The notes under the pieces are model-generated. The model made no database searches, was not told where the DNA came from, and saw only the letters and a list, made by a program, of their open reading frames with translations. From Lachnospiraceae bacterium (GTDB taxonomy: Bacteria > Bacillota > Clostridia > Lachnospirales > Lachnospiraceae): 48,539 bases of DNA. Made by a program: the position numbers and the translations under genes. Shown piece after piece: positions 7,391 to 15,878 of the stretch. The stretch spans positions 1 to 48,539 of the forward strand of contig JAFYGB010000032.1 in the NCBI GenBank assembly GCA_017543445.1, read 5' to 3'. How positions within the stretch are numbered: position 1 is the first letter of the stretch; each line of letters opens with the position of its first letter.

Positions 7391-8854
7391 ATGTTGATCA
7401 TCGGTCTGGATCGAGAAGAAAATGAATACATGGTACGCGGACTGGTGATGTCGTTTTTCCCACATCAGGAGTTTGGCGTGGACTTGACGCCCGTCCAGGA
7501 ACTCACGCAGGAGCAGAAGAAGGATCGCCTGCAGGTCGAACAGGACCGCATCACCTACTATGACACAGAAGGAAGCGAATACACCGAGGGTTATGTTCGC
7601 TCGAGCGAAGGGGATAAACTCTCCATCGAGGACTGTCGTGCCCTTGAGAGGGCCGTATACGCGGCTTTGAGCCGCGCGACGCATATTTCCCTGCCGTGGG
7701 GCATATTGACCGGTGTGAGGCCTACAAAGCTTCCTATGGCCATGCTGCGTGACGGCATGGAGGACGCGGACATTATCGCCCGCCTGGAGCGGGAGTTTTA
7801 TATCTCCCCGCAAAAAGCGGCAACGGCGACCGACATCGCCCGCCGCGAGTTAAAACTTTTAAACGAGATCGACTATAAAAACGGTTACAGCCTGTACATC
7901 GGCATTCCGTTCTGCCCGACCATCTGCTTGTATTGCTCATTTTCGGCCTACCCGCTGGCGGCGTGGAAGACGCGCGTGGACGACTATCTGGACGCGCTGG
8001 AGCGGGAAATGATCGCCGCAGGCGAGATGTTTAAGGATCGGAAGCTGCAGGCTGTCTATGTCGGCGGTGGTACGCCGACGTCCCTGTCACCGGAGCAGCT
8101 GACGCGGCTGTGCGCCATGGTGCATAAATACTTCGACATGAGCCATGTGCGCGAATTTACCGTGGAAGCAGGACGGCCAGACTGCACGGATGCAGAGAAA
8201 CTGTACGCCATAAAGGCGGGTGGCGCGGATCGTGTCTCGGTGAACCCGCAGAGCATGCAGCAACGTACGCTGGACCTGATCGGACGCAGACACAGTGTGG
8301 AGCAGGTCGTGGAAACCTTCGAGCGGGCGCGGAAGATCGGTTTTGAGAATATCAACATGGACATCATCCTGGGACTGCCCGGAGAGACGGAAGCGGACGT
8401 CGCGGATACACTGCAAAAGATCGCGGCGCTGAAGCCGGATAATCTGACGGTGCATTCGCTTGCGATCAAACGCGCGGCGCGGCTGAATATCTTTTGGGAG
8501 CAGTTCGCCCATATGGAGATGAAAAACAGCGACGCGACCATGTCCCTGGCGTATCGGACTGCGGCCGAAATGGGCCTGGCACCGTACTATTTGTACCGCC
8601 AGAAGAATATGGCCGGGAACTTCGAAAACGTCGGCTTTGCCACACCCGGTAAGGAAGGACTCTACAACATCCTCATCATGGAGGAGGTGCAGTCCATCGT
8701 GGCACTTGGCGCCGGAGCCTCAACGAAGGCGGTTTTCAAAAACGGGCACATCGAGCGATGTGAAAACGTGAAAGAAGTGGCCCAGTATATCGATCGTATC
8801 GACGAGATGATCGAACGCAAACGGAAGCTATTCTTGCAAGAAGACGCAAGATAA
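7391..8854 (+). CDS. hemZ: Radical SAM coproporphyrinogen III dehydrogenase-like protein HemZ
   Basis: 487 residues from ATG 7391. The SD AGGAGA (7384-7389) is only 1-2 nt from this ATG; the in-frame TTG at 7394 would have better spacing and changes the protein by one residue. The longer frame from 7301 overlaps the MBL gene and is rejected. The radical SAM cluster motif CPTICLYC (CX3CX2C) lies near residue 175, with VYVGGGTPTSL and EAGRPD motifs after it, as in Bacillus HemZ. The WGILTGVRPTKL and PYYLYRQKN segments are also HemZ hallmarks. The family is annotated as oxygen-independent coproporphyrinogen dehydrogenase, but many Clostridia with HemZ lack full haem synthesis, so its true reaction is uncertain. 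The end of the gene contains the promoter for degV. Confidence 0.93.
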   Translation: MLIIGLDREENEYMVRGLVMSFFPHQEFGVDLTPVQELTQEQKKDRLQVEQDRITYYDTEGSEYTEGYVRSSEGDKLSIEDCRALERAVYAALSRATHISLPWGILTGVRPTKLPMAMLRDGMEDADIIARLEREFYISPQKAATATDIARRELKLLNEIDYKNGYSLYIGIPFCPTICLYCSFSAYPLAAWKTRVDDYLDALEREMIAAGEMFKDRKLQAVYVGGGTPTSLSPEQLTRLCAMVHKYFDMSHVREFTVEAGRPDCTDAEKLYAIKAGGADRVSVNPQSMQQRTLDLIGRRHSVEQVVETFERARKIGFENINMDIILGLPGETEADVADTLQKIAALKPDNLTVHSLAIKRAARLNIFWEQFAHMEMKNSDATMSLAYRTAAEMGLAPYYLYRQKNMAGNFENVGFATPGKEGLYNILIMEEVQSIVALGAGASTKAVFKNGHIERCENVKEVAQYIDRIDEMIERKRKLFLQEDAR

Positions 8855-8862
8855 GGTATAAT
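8834..8862 (+). promoter_or_regulatory. Promoter for degV inside the end of hemZ
   Basis: TTGCAA (8834-8839), a 17-bp spacer and a consensus TATAAT (8857-8862). The -35 box lies within hemZ coding sequence and the -10 just after its stop. Transcription would start near 8870, producing a leader of about 83 nt that begins with a hairpin. Confidence 0.75.
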
Positions 8863-8870
8863 AAAATGTG

Positions 8871-8939
8871 GCGTATCATTTTCCAAAGGATAAGATACGC
8901 AAAAATGGTTTCAGAAAGAGAATGGTTTGTCGGACAAAC
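8871..8939 (+). promoter_or_regulatory. Two hairpins in the degV 5' leader
   Basis: GCGTATC (8871-8877) pairs with GATACGC (8894-8900), placing a hairpin at the predicted 5' end of the transcript. A second hairpin pairs GTTTGT (8925-8930) with ACAAAC (8934-8939). No clear SD is visible right before the start at 8953, so these structures may protect the 5' end or affect translation. Confidence 0.4.
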
Positions 8940-8952
8940 TGAAAAAGCATCT

Positions 8953-9804
8953 ATGAGTAATGTAAAAATCTGGTGCGACAGCACCTGCGATCTGGCGAAA
9001 GATCAGCTTCAGCAACACAATATCACCATGTTTCCGCTCTGTGTCATCCTGGGCGATGAAACGCGCCTCGACGGTGTGGATATAACGCCCGAGGAGATCT
9101 ATAAATGGTCGGATGCCCATAAGACGACGCCGAAGACATCGGCGCTTACCTTCGGTATCCTCGAAGATGCGCTTCGGGCGGCGAAGGAAGCAGATGACGA
9201 GGTCATCTTCATCGGTATTTCATCGAAGATGAGCACGACCAACAACGTGGTAGCCATGGCAGCTCGGGAGTTCGAATTCGACAAATTGCACGTGTTTGAC
9301 TCGCAGAACCTGTCGACCGGCATCGGCCTCCAGGTCCTCTATGCGGCCCGCCTGGCCGAAGAGGGTAAGACGGCAGAGGAGATCATCGCGGCGCTTGAAA
9401 AACGTGTGGCGGATGTGCGCGCGAGCTTCATCGTGGATACGTTGGTCTACCTGTCCCGCGGCGGACGTTGTAATTCCGTGGCTGCACTTCTGGGCAGTGT
9501 GATCCGCCTCCATCCCATGATCGTGGTAAAAGACGGCGCCATGGGCGTCGGTAAGAAGTACCGTGGCCATCTGAAGTCCGTTTTACTCAAATATGCAAAA
9601 GACATGGAAGAGGCGCTTTTGCAGGCGGACCCGACCATCGTATTCATCACGCATTCGGGCTGCAGTGTGGAAGAAGAGCAGGCGGTCTACGACTATCTGG
9701 TATCGCTGAATTACTTCAAAGAGGTCCGCATCACCCACGCGGGCGGTGTCATCTCGAGCCATTGCGGGCCGGGGACCCTCGGCGTACTGTACTATGCGAA
9801 ATAA
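8953..9804 (+). CDS. DegV family fatty-acid-binding protein
   Basis: 283 residues from ATG 8953, the usual DegV length; the frame extends upstream to 8866 but the family N-terminus MSNVKIWCDSTCDL fits 8953. No good SD precedes it. DegV (FakB-like) proteins bind a fatty acid and present it to a kinase for phosphorylation and phospholipid synthesis. Visible motifs are DSTCDL at the start, TTPKTSALT near 60, SSKMSTTNN near 95, the DSQNLSTG segment, and RGGRCNS in the middle. It is cytoplasmic with no membrane segment. A fatty acid kinase gene is not in this window. It has its own promoter in the end of hemZ and lies 27 nt before hisS, so the two are probably co-transcribed. Confidence 0.92.
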   Translation: MSNVKIWCDSTCDLAKDQLQQHNITMFPLCVILGDETRLDGVDITPEEIYKWSDAHKTTPKTSALTFGILEDALRAAKEADDEVIFIGISSKMSTTNNVVAMAAREFEFDKLHVFDSQNLSTGIGLQVLYAARLAEEGKTAEEIIAALEKRVADVRASFIVDTLVYLSRGGRCNSVAALLGSVIRLHPMIVVKDGAMGVGKKYRGHLKSVLLKYAKDMEEALLQADPTIVFITHSGCSVEEEQAVYDYLVSLNYFKEVRITHAGGVISSHCGPGTLGVLYYAK

Positions 9805-9831
9805 AAGGACACATTTACAAAGGAGCTAACT

Positions 9832-11097
9832 ATGGCAGCAAAACTGATCAAAAAGCCGGTCACCGGCATGAAAGATATATTACCCCGCGAGATGGAGATC
9901 CGCGATTACCTGATCGCCCTCATCAAGAAGACCTATAAGGGCTTCGGCTACACGCCGATCGAGACTCCCTGTGTGGAAAACATCGAAAACCTCTGCAGTA
10001 AAAACGGCGGAGAGAATGAAAAACTCATCTTTAAGATCTTAAAGCGCGGCGCGAAACTGGATCTGGAAAATGCGGCTTCTGAGCAGGATCTCGTGGATTC
10101 CGGCCTTCGTTATGACCTGACCGTTCCGCTTGTGCGTTACTATGCGAATAACGCGCAGGACCTTCCGAGCCCGTTTAAGGCTCTGCAGATCGGCAGCGTG
10201 TGGCGTGCGGACCGCCCCCAGAAGGGACGTTTCCGCCAGTTCGTACAGTGTGATATCGACGTTCTGGGTGATCCGTCGAATCTGGCAGAGATCGAGCTGA
10301 TCCTCGCGACGACGACATTGCTCGGGAAGATCGGTTTCTCCGGTTTCATCGTTCACATCAATGATCGTCGCATCCTGAAGGCGATGGCTGCTTACAGCGG
10401 CTTTGCGCCCGAGAACTACGATCAGGTATTCATCACCCTCGACAAAATGGATAAGATCGGCCTGGACGGCGTGTCCGCCGAGCTTTTGGAGCAGGGCTTC
10501 GATAAAGAGGCGGTAGAGCGTTATACGTCCCTGTTTACCGCGATGGAAGGCGCGGCGGATCCGCTGGCGGCCTTAGCGCAGAAACTGGGGGATGCATTGC
10601 CCGCAGAGGTGCGTGAAAGCCTGTCCCAGATCATGACCGGTGCGAAGAACGTATCCGGTGCGGACTATGTTCTGAAGTTCGACCCGACGCTGGTGCGCGG
10701 CATGAGCTACTATACCGGAACCATTTTCGAGATCACGATGGAAGGTTTCCCGTTCTCCGTAGCCGGCGGCGGCCGCTACGATGAGATGGTCGGAAAGTTC
10801 ACCGGCACACCGACGTGCGCCTGCGGTTTCTCCATCGGTTTCGAGCGTATCGTTACCATCCTGCTGGATCAGGGCTATTCGGTCGAGACCGAAGAGAAGA
10901 AGGCATATCTCGTTGAGAAGACCATGCCGATGGACCGCCTCGCCGAGATCATTTCCCGCGCACAGGAAGAGCGGAAGCAGGGACGTTCGGTCCTGGTTTC
11001 CTACATGAATAAAAACCGCAAATTCCAGAAGGAGCAGCTGACGAGCGAGGGTTATACCGAGATCGTGGACTTCTACACGGAAGAGTTGAAAAAATGA
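9832..11097 (+). CDS. hisS: Histidyl-tRNA synthetase
   Basis: 421 residues from ATG 9832, with SD AAAGGAG upstream. It charges tRNA-His with histidine. Class II motifs are visible: LRYDLTVPLVRYYA, motif 2 region GSVWRADRPQKGRFRQF with QCDIDVLG, the histidine-binding signature RGMSYYTGTIFEI, and motif 3 in the CGFSIGFERI segment. The C-terminal domain after about residue 350 is the anticodon-binding region and is compact. The signature differs slightly from the usual bacterial RGLDYY form, and the QCDIDVLG segment resembles the eukaryotic/archaeal-like HisRS branch seen in some Clostridia. HisZ (the ATP phosphoribosyltransferase partner) is unlikely because the C-terminal domain and motifs are complete and no hisG is nearby. 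No T-box leader precedes it. Confidence 0.93.
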   Translation: MAAKLIKKPVTGMKDILPREMEIRDYLIALIKKTYKGFGYTPIETPCVENIENLCSKNGGENEKLIFKILKRGAKLDLENAASEQDLVDSGLRYDLTVPLVRYYANNAQDLPSPFKALQIGSVWRADRPQKGRFRQFVQCDIDVLGDPSNLAEIELILATTTLLGKIGFSGFIVHINDRRILKAMAAYSGFAPENYDQVFITLDKMDKIGLDGVSAELLEQGFDKEAVERYTSLFTAMEGAADPLAALAQKLGDALPAEVRESLSQIMTGAKNVSGADYVLKFDPTLVRGMSYYTGTIFEITMEGFPFSVAGGGRYDEMVGKFTGTPTCACGFSIGFERIVTILLDQGYSVETEEKKAYLVEKTMPMDRLAEIISRAQEERKQGRSVLVSYMNKNRKFQKEQLTSEGYTEIVDFYTEELKK

Positions 11098-11099
11098 TC

Positions 11100-11118
11100 A
11101 AGACCGTGAAGCGGCCTT
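11100..11118 (+). promoter_or_regulatory. Imperfect hairpin before the 11143 gene SD
   Basis: AAGACCG (11100-11106) pairs with CGGCCTT (11112-11118) with one A-C mismatch and a loop of 5 nt. An SD-like AAGGAGA follows at 11124-11130. It is weak alone but matches the recurring pattern of hairpins before SD sites. Confidence 0.3.
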
Positions 11119-11142
11119 GAAACAAGGAGAGAATCAGGAATT

Positions 11143-12384
11143 ATGGATAAGGAAAATATCCGCAAGATCATAAAGATCGCAGCGCTTTCATTGGGGATCA
11201 TCCTGTTTATCGCGCTGATCGTGTATTTAGCCATCATCGGCGCGAAGAAACCTTCGTTTCCGGATATCAGTCTGGCACCGAGCGATGTGACGACCGAACC
11301 CGAACCGACATTGCCCCCGGACGGAGTTGTCGTAGAAGGAAAGACCGTCTTGAACTCCAAAAAGGAGTACTATGCCGACCTGAACGACAACGGCTACTAT
11401 GAGAAGATCGTGGTCCAAAAACTCAACCTCGAGTATCGGCCGGATAATGCGACCTTGCTCATCAATGATCAGGTGGTTTTCGAGGGATCGAACGTGAAGG
11501 AGGTCGTGATCGAGAACCCGTTCGGCTGGGAGCGCGGATGGATCATCGGATTGGCCATTTATGAGGAAGGCCTTCCGGAGGGATATCTGAACTATCGCCT
11601 GTATGAATACACGAGAAATGGGCAATTCCTTCCGATCGACCGGGATCTGGAGCGTCTGGAGGATGTCGGCGGGGAAGAGATCCCGGTCATCGCAGCTTCC
11701 GAGCAGATCATCTCGAATGCGGCGACGTTTACGAAGAATGAGAAAAACCTGGACATGTTGTTGTATCTGAATATGCCGGAGATCTTCTATGTTCAGTTGA
11801 CTGCAGAGGATGTCGATCCGCTTTCCTTCTACATCCAGGAACCGCCCGAAGGACAGACCGTCTATCTGCATTATGCAAGTAAGGAATGGCCGACACTGAA
11901 GTCCTCCCGCGTGGAGCGGAGACTGAAGGCTTTCCAGGCCGTTTACGATAAGATGGACATCACATCGAACCGTCGCATCCTGCCGATCGGAGAGCGTTAT
12001 CAGATCGTGAAGCTGATCTTTGTCGAGGATATTTCCACGAAGCAGACCGAGTGGAACGGGCAGCAGACTTGGTTCCAGCTGGCATTGGCAGACGGCACCT
12101 ATGTTTATATTCTGGCGCAGAACCTCTGGAAGGATATCCAGATGGAGGAGAAGACCGAAGAGACGACCGAGGCAACGACCGGAGAAGAGGGCGAGGATGT
12201 CACGGTGGACGGCTCACTTTCGGAAGGCGGTTCTGAGGCGAATGCGGGAGAACCCGTTACGGATGAGAACGGTAATGTAGTTACGGCTGAGGAGATGGTA
12301 GATCCGAACGCACAGCCTGTGGATCCGAACGCGCAGCCCGTGGATCCGAACGCGCAGCCCGTGGATCCGAACGCACAGGTTTAA
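11143..12384 (+). CDS. Membrane-anchored hypothetical protein with C-terminal VDPNAQP repeats
   Basis: 413 residues from ATG 11143. I do not recognise the family. Residues 1-10 are charged (MDKENIRKII), followed by one hydrophobic segment (about 10-32) that looks like an uncleaved anchor, so the bulk should face outside. A short Thr/Pro/Glu linker (TTEPEPTLPP) leads to a folded domain. The segment DLNDNGYYEKI near residue 80 has the Asp/Asn spacing of a calcium-binding or FG-GAP-like loop. Another globular part ends near residue 330 with WFQLALADGTYVYIL, and an acidic Glu/Thr-rich stretch and four VDPNAQP repeats close the protein. It lies between hisS and a GH120 gene, with no shared function evident. 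An envelope-associated role is the most that can be said. Confidence 0.75.
   Translation: MDKENIRKIIKIAALSLGIILFIALIVYLAIIGAKKPSFPDISLAPSDVTTEPEPTLPPDGVVVEGKTVLNSKKEYYADLNDNGYYEKIVVQKLNLEYRPDNATLLINDQVVFEGSNVKEVVIENPFGWERGWIIGLAIYEEGLPEGYLNYRLYEYTRNGQFLPIDRDLERLEDVGGEEIPVIAASEQIISNAATFTKNEKNLDMLLYLNMPEIFYVQLTAEDVDPLSFYIQEPPEGQTVYLHYASKEWPTLKSSRVERRLKAFQAVYDKMDITSNRRILPIGERYQIVKLIFVEDISTKQTEWNGQQTWFQLALADGTYVYILAQNLWKDIQMEEKTEETTEATTGEEGEDVTVDGSLSEGGSEANAGEPVTDENGNVVTAEEMVDPNAQPVDPNAQPVDPNAQPVDPNAQV
12301..12384 (+). repeat. Four 21-bp tandem repeats encoding (VDPNAQP)
   Basis: Units at 12301-12321, 12322-12342, 12343-12363 and 12364-12384, each beginning GATCCGAACGC. The last ends in the stop codon. 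The units differ only at a few positions, mostly synonymous, so this is a recent in-frame tandem expansion at the C-terminus. Copy number may vary between strains. Confidence 0.9.
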
Positions 12385-12428
12385 TATGTACCTTACAGGT
12401 CAGAGAAGGACCTGAAAATATATTACAA

Positions 12429-12454
12429 GGCAGGTTTGTGTCACAAACCCTGCC
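12429..12454 (+). promoter_or_regulatory. Hairpin abutting the GH120 SD
   Basis: GGCAGGTTTGTG (12429-12440) pairs with 12442-12454 (CACAAACCCTGCC) with one bulge, giving about 12 bp. The SD AAGGAGG starts 2 nt later at 12457. There is no T-tract. It is the second of two hairpins in this gap; the first pairs AGGTC/GACCT around 12396-12412. Confidence 0.5.
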
Positions 12455-12474
12455 GCAAGGAGGTTGGTTTACAA

Positions 12475-14454
12475 ATGAAGATCTATGTCAATGCAAAGGC
12501 GGGCCGTGACGGAAACGGCTCGAAGGATCTGCCTTTCAAGCGAATCAGCGAGGCAGCCAAAGTGGCTCAGCCGGGCGATGAGGTCATCGTAGCGAGCGGC
12601 ATTTACCGCGAGTACGTCGATCCGAAGTTTGCCGGCTGCGAGGGTGCACCGATCGTGTACCGCAGCGAAGAGCCTCTGGGCGCGGTGATCACCGGCTCGG
12701 AGCTCCTGACGGGTTGGACGAAGCTCGAAAGCGGCGTCTGGACCGCGAGCGTGGATAACTCGGTATTCGGCACCTACAATCCGTACACGACGTACGTTTA
12801 CGGCGACTGGTACTTCGCGGGACGTTCCCGTCACACCGGTTGCGTCTACCTGAACGATAAGGCGCTCTATGAGTGTAAGACCATGGAGGAGTGTATCGCA
12901 GGTCAGGCGACCGAGTATTCCTGGGAGCCCGAGGCTTCGAAGTATAAGTGGTTCGCCGAGCAGAAGGACGGCCGTACCGTATTCTATTGTAATTTCCAGG
13001 GCGTGGACCCGAACCGTGAGAAGGTCGAGATCAATGTCCGCCGCCGCTGTTTCTTCCCGTCGAAGATCGGCGTGAGCTACATCACCGTATCCGGCTTCGC
13101 GATCGAGAAGGCAGCGACCACGTGGGCACCGCCGGCCGCTTTCCAGGACGGTATGATCGGCCCGCATTGGTCGAAGGGTTGGATCATCGAGGACTGCGAT
13201 ATCTCCAACAGCAAGTGCGCTGGTATCTCCCTCGGTAAGTATTTCGATCCGGCCAATGACCATTATTTCACCTATAAGCATGTAAAGAGCCCGACCCAGA
13301 TGGAGCGTGACGCGGTCTGCCGCGGACAGTTCCACGGCTGGTCGAAGAAAAGAGTGGGCAGCCACATCATTCGCCGGAATAATATCCACCACTGTGAGCA
13401 GGGCGGTATCATCGGACGTATGGGCGGCGTGTTCTCGCTGATCGAAGACAACCATATCCATCATATCAATAACATGATGGAGCTCGGCGGCGCGGAGATC
13501 GCCGGCATCAAACTGCATGCCGCGATCGATGTGACCATGCGCAGAAATTATATCCATCATTGTACCATGGGCATCTGGACCGACTGGGAGGCGCAGGGAA
13601 CGCGTATTTCCCAGAACCTGCTGTGCTGCAACCAGCGCCCGGCGTTCGCTAAGCAGCTGCCCGGTGGCATGATGTGTCAGGATATCTTCGTCGAGGTAGG
13701 CCACGGCCCGACCTTGATCGACAACAACCTTTTGCTTTCCGAGGTATCGCTCCGCATGGCGACCGAGGGCGTGGCTATGGTCCACAACCTGATCTGCGGT
13801 TCCTTTACCTCCGTCGGCGGCGGAACGGATAACATCACGGACGGCGTGCTGCGTCAGCGCTACACCCCGTACCACATGCCGCACCGCACTGAAGTCATGG
13901 GCTTCATGACCATCCTCCATGGCGACGATCGTTTCTACAACAACATCTTCGTTCAGAAGTGGCCGGACGGCAGCAACCTGACTACCGAGCATGAGAACCT
14001 CGAGGTCGGCACCCATGTGATGGATGCCTATCCGACCTACGAAGAGTGGATCTCCCACTTCGATATGGAGAGCGAGACCCCGGACATGGGAGCACTGGCG
14101 AAATATCATTTTTCCGCCCTTCCCGTGTGGTCCGAGGGCAATGCCTACCTGGCCGGCGCGAAGGCGTACTGCCACGAGAAGCACAACCTCTTAAGCAGCG
14201 CTCCGGTCACCGTAGAAGTGAAAGAAGAGGACGGCGCGCCCGTTCTCACGACCAATCTCTATGATTTCATCTCGGATTTTGATTGCCCGCTGATCACGAC
14301 GCAGACTTTAGGTATCGCGTTTGAGCCAGAGCAGCGTTTCGAGAACAACGACGGTTCCGATATCATCTTCGATACCGACTACCTCGGAGATCACCGCGGA
14401 CTCTCGGTTCTGCCCGGTCCGTTCGCAACGCCCATTAAGAAAGTAAAGGTGTGA
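12475..14454 (+). CDS. GH120 beta-xylosidase-like right-handed beta-helix enzyme
   Basis: 659 residues from ATG 12475 (SD AAGGAGG at 12457-12463); the TTG at 12436 lies inside the upstream hairpin and is rejected. The sequence closely resembles what I recall of Thermoanaerobacterium XylC (GH120), including FGTYNPY, EINVRRRCF, WSKGWIIED, AGIKLHAAIDV, TDWEAQGTR and DIFVEVGHGP. GH120 enzymes are retaining beta-xylosidases acting on xylo-oligosaccharides. By that comparison the nucleophile is Asp370 (in WTDWEAQGT) and the acid/base is Glu407 (in FVEVGHGP); both are present. The fold is a long parallel beta-helix, seen as repeated IxxNxIHH segments. There is no signal peptide, so it acts in the cytoplasm on imported oligosaccharides. 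A thioesterase gene overlaps its stop codon region. Exact substrate preference is inferred from the family. Confidence 0.85.
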   Translation: MKIYVNAKAGRDGNGSKDLPFKRISEAAKVAQPGDEVIVASGIYREYVDPKFAGCEGAPIVYRSEEPLGAVITGSELLTGWTKLESGVWTASVDNSVFGTYNPYTTYVYGDWYFAGRSRHTGCVYLNDKALYECKTMEECIAGQATEYSWEPEASKYKWFAEQKDGRTVFYCNFQGVDPNREKVEINVRRRCFFPSKIGVSYITVSGFAIEKAATTWAPPAAFQDGMIGPHWSKGWIIEDCDISNSKCAGISLGKYFDPANDHYFTYKHVKSPTQMERDAVCRGQFHGWSKKRVGSHIIRRNNIHHCEQGGIIGRMGGVFSLIEDNHIHHINNMMELGGAEIAGIKLHAAIDVTMRRNYIHHCTMGIWTDWEAQGTRISQNLLCCNQRPAFAKQLPGGMMCQDIFVEVGHGPTLIDNNLLLSEVSLRMATEGVAMVHNLICGSFTSVGGGTDNITDGVLRQRYTPYHMPHRTEVMGFMTILHGDDRFYNNIFVQKWPDGSNLTTEHENLEVGTHVMDAYPTYEEWISHFDMESETPDMGALAKYHFSALPVWSEGNAYLAGAKAYCHEKHNLLSSAPVTVEVKEEDGAPVLTTNLYDFISDFDCPLITTQTLGIAFEPEQRFENNDGSDIIFDTDYLGDHRGLSVLPGPFATPIKKVKV

Positions 14455-14459
14455 AAACA

Positions 14460-14858
14460 GTGAGTACATTTCAAAGTTTGGAAGAGGCACAGGCCTTTTT
14501 TACGCAGGATCGTTTCGCGACCGAAAACGGAATGACCCTGGATGAACTCGGCGAAGACTACGCGGTCTGCAGTGTGGTCCTTACGGCCCGCCACAGAAAC
14601 GCGTACGGCGGGGTCATGGGCGGCGTGATCTTCACGCTCGCCGACTACGCATTTGCCGCAGCATCGAACAACATACATAGAGTCACAGTCGCGATGCAGG
14701 TATCCATCAACTACCTAAGCGCCCCGAAAGGCGAGAAACTCACCGCTACCGCAAAATGCATCAAAGACGGCAAAACGAGCATGGTCGTCAACGTCGATAT
14801 CGTGGATGACACGGGACGCGCCGTGGCTCAGTTCGTCGGCACCGGCTTTAAACTATAG
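14460..14858 (+). CDS. PaaI-type hotdog-fold thioesterase
   Basis: 132 residues from GTG 14460. An alternative GTG at 14451 overlaps the GH120 stop by 1 bp and adds three residues; the AAAGG at about 14445 favours 14460. The hotdog domain is indicated by YGGVMGGVIFTLADYAFAAASN in two parts (the first near 45, the helix near 55) and the strand-rich C-terminus. The usual HGG motif appears as YGG plus MGG. Family members hydrolyse acyl- or aryl-CoA thioesters in the cytoplasm; the substrate here is unknown. Coupling to the GH120 gene is tight but no functional link is obvious. A terminator follows, so this ends the transcription unit that began upstream. Confidence 0.85.
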   Translation: MSTFQSLEEAQAFFTQDRFATENGMTLDELGEDYAVCSVVLTARHRNAYGGVMGGVIFTLADYAFAAASNNIHRVTVAMQVSINYLSAPKGEKLTATAKCIKDGKTSMVVNVDIVDDTGRAVAQFVGTGFKL

Positions 14859-14866
14859 TTTCAAAT

Positions 14867-14908
14867 CCCGAATGCGCGTGCGTGCACGCGTGTTCGGGTT
14901 TCTCTTTT
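14867..14908 (+). terminator. Intrinsic terminator after the thioesterase gene
   Basis: CCCGAA (14867-14872) pairs with TTCGGG (14893-14898), enclosing a GC-rich alternating stem (GCGCGTGC/GTGCACGCG region). It is followed by TTTCTCTTTT. It ends the GH120 unit. Confidence 0.8.
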
Positions 14909-14929
14909 ACTATTTACCGCTTTGAAGGG

Positions 14930-14950
14930 AAGGTTTGCCAGCCAAACCTT
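14930..14950 (+). promoter_or_regulatory. Hairpin before the AEC transporter start
   Basis: A perfect 8-bp stem, AAGGTTTG (14930-14937) with CAAACCTT (14943-14950), has a 5-nt loop and lies 10 nt before ATG 14961. The GGGA at 14951-14954 may be the SD, directly abutting the stem. Confidence 0.45.
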
Positions 14951-14960
14951 GGGATTAACG

Positions 14961-15878
14961 ATGATACTTTTAAATCAGATGACGGTCCTGCTCATCATTA
15001 TGGCCGTCGGCTTTATATGCAACAAGATCAAACTCCTGGACGACGCCTCCACGAAGCATATTTCCGCTCTCGTGGTCAATGTCGCGAACCCCTGCCTGGT
15101 CCTTTCTGCAGCGGCGGCGGACCACTCCGGCTCCGATAAATCAAAGCTTCTTCAGGTCGCATTGATCGCAGTCATACTGTATGCCTGCCTGATCTTTCTG
15201 GCATTTGTTATTCCCCATTTGTTGAAGGTGGAGAAATCGAGCGTCCCGACCTACCGGCTCATGACCATCTTTTCCAACATCGGTTTCATGGGCTTTCCGG
15301 TCATCGAAGCGGCCTACGGAAAGGAAGCCCTGCTGTATGCTTCGATCTTCCTGTTTCCGTATAACATCCTGATCTACACCTATGGCATCTCCCAGATGAC
15401 GGGAGAGTCTTTCGTGCGCGGAAAGATCCAGTGGAAGAAGATCTTCAATATCGGCGTGGACGCCGGCATCGTAGCCCTGATCATCTATATTTTCAACATC
15501 CCGGTGCATTCCGTACTGGTGAAGACCATCGATTCCCTGAGTGGCCTGACAGCGCCGCTGTCCATGATCGTCATCGGCTATTCCTTTGCGAAGATGAACC
15601 TGAAGGAACTCTTCACCGACGTTCGCATGCTCGTATTTTCCGTGATCAAATTAGGCCTGATCCCGCTGGCGGGTGTGGCGATTCTGTGTTTGTTCGGAGT
15701 CGGAGGCGACCTGCTCGGAGTCTGCTTCATCATGCTGGCGACTCCGGTCGGAAGCATGACGGCCATGATGGCAGGCTGGTACGGAAAGAACGAAGAACTC
15801 GCAGCCCGTGCCGTTGCCATCACAACATTGCTTTCGGTAGCGACCATCCCGCTGATGAGTATGATCTTGCATGTTTAA
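14961..15878 (+). CDS. AEC family transporter (auxin efflux carrier-like permease)
   Basis: 305 residues from ATG 14961; the ATG at 14922 gives 13 extra residues overlapping a hairpin and is less likely. The protein is almost entirely hydrophobic, with about ten membrane helices split into two halves of five around a central loop. Typical family segments are VVNVANPCLVL in the first half, FSNIGFMGFPVIEAAYG, and ATPVGSMTAMMA with a final conserved helix. AEC proteins move small organic anions or auxin-like acids; malate or other carboxylates are common substrates, but nothing here fixes one. It appears to be a single-gene unit between a terminator and an AT-richer lipoprotein block. No clear promoter was found. 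Confidence 0.9.
   Translation: MILLNQMTVLLIIMAVGFICNKIKLLDDASTKHISALVVNVANPCLVLSAAAADHSGSDKSKLLQVALIAVILYACLIFLAFVIPHLLKVEKSSVPTYRLMTIFSNIGFMGFPVIEAAYGKEALLYASIFLFPYNILIYTYGISQMTGESFVRGKIQWKKIFNIGVDAGIVALIIYIFNIPVHSVLVKTIDSLSGLTAPLSMIVIGYSFAKMNLKELFTDVRMLVFSVIKLGLIPLAGVAILCLFGVGGDLLGVCFIMLATPVGSMTAMMAGWYGKNEELAARAVAITTLLSVATIPLMSMILHV

Noticed and set aside
12301-12384. Short repeats as a CRISPR array
   Set aside because: Units are contiguous, in frame and without spacers; they encode a protein repeat. No CRISPR array or cas genes were seen in the window.
12469-14184. 571-residue minus-strand open frame opposite the GH120 gene
   Set aside because: Antisense shadow of a well-supported enzyme; no SD or recognisable motif.
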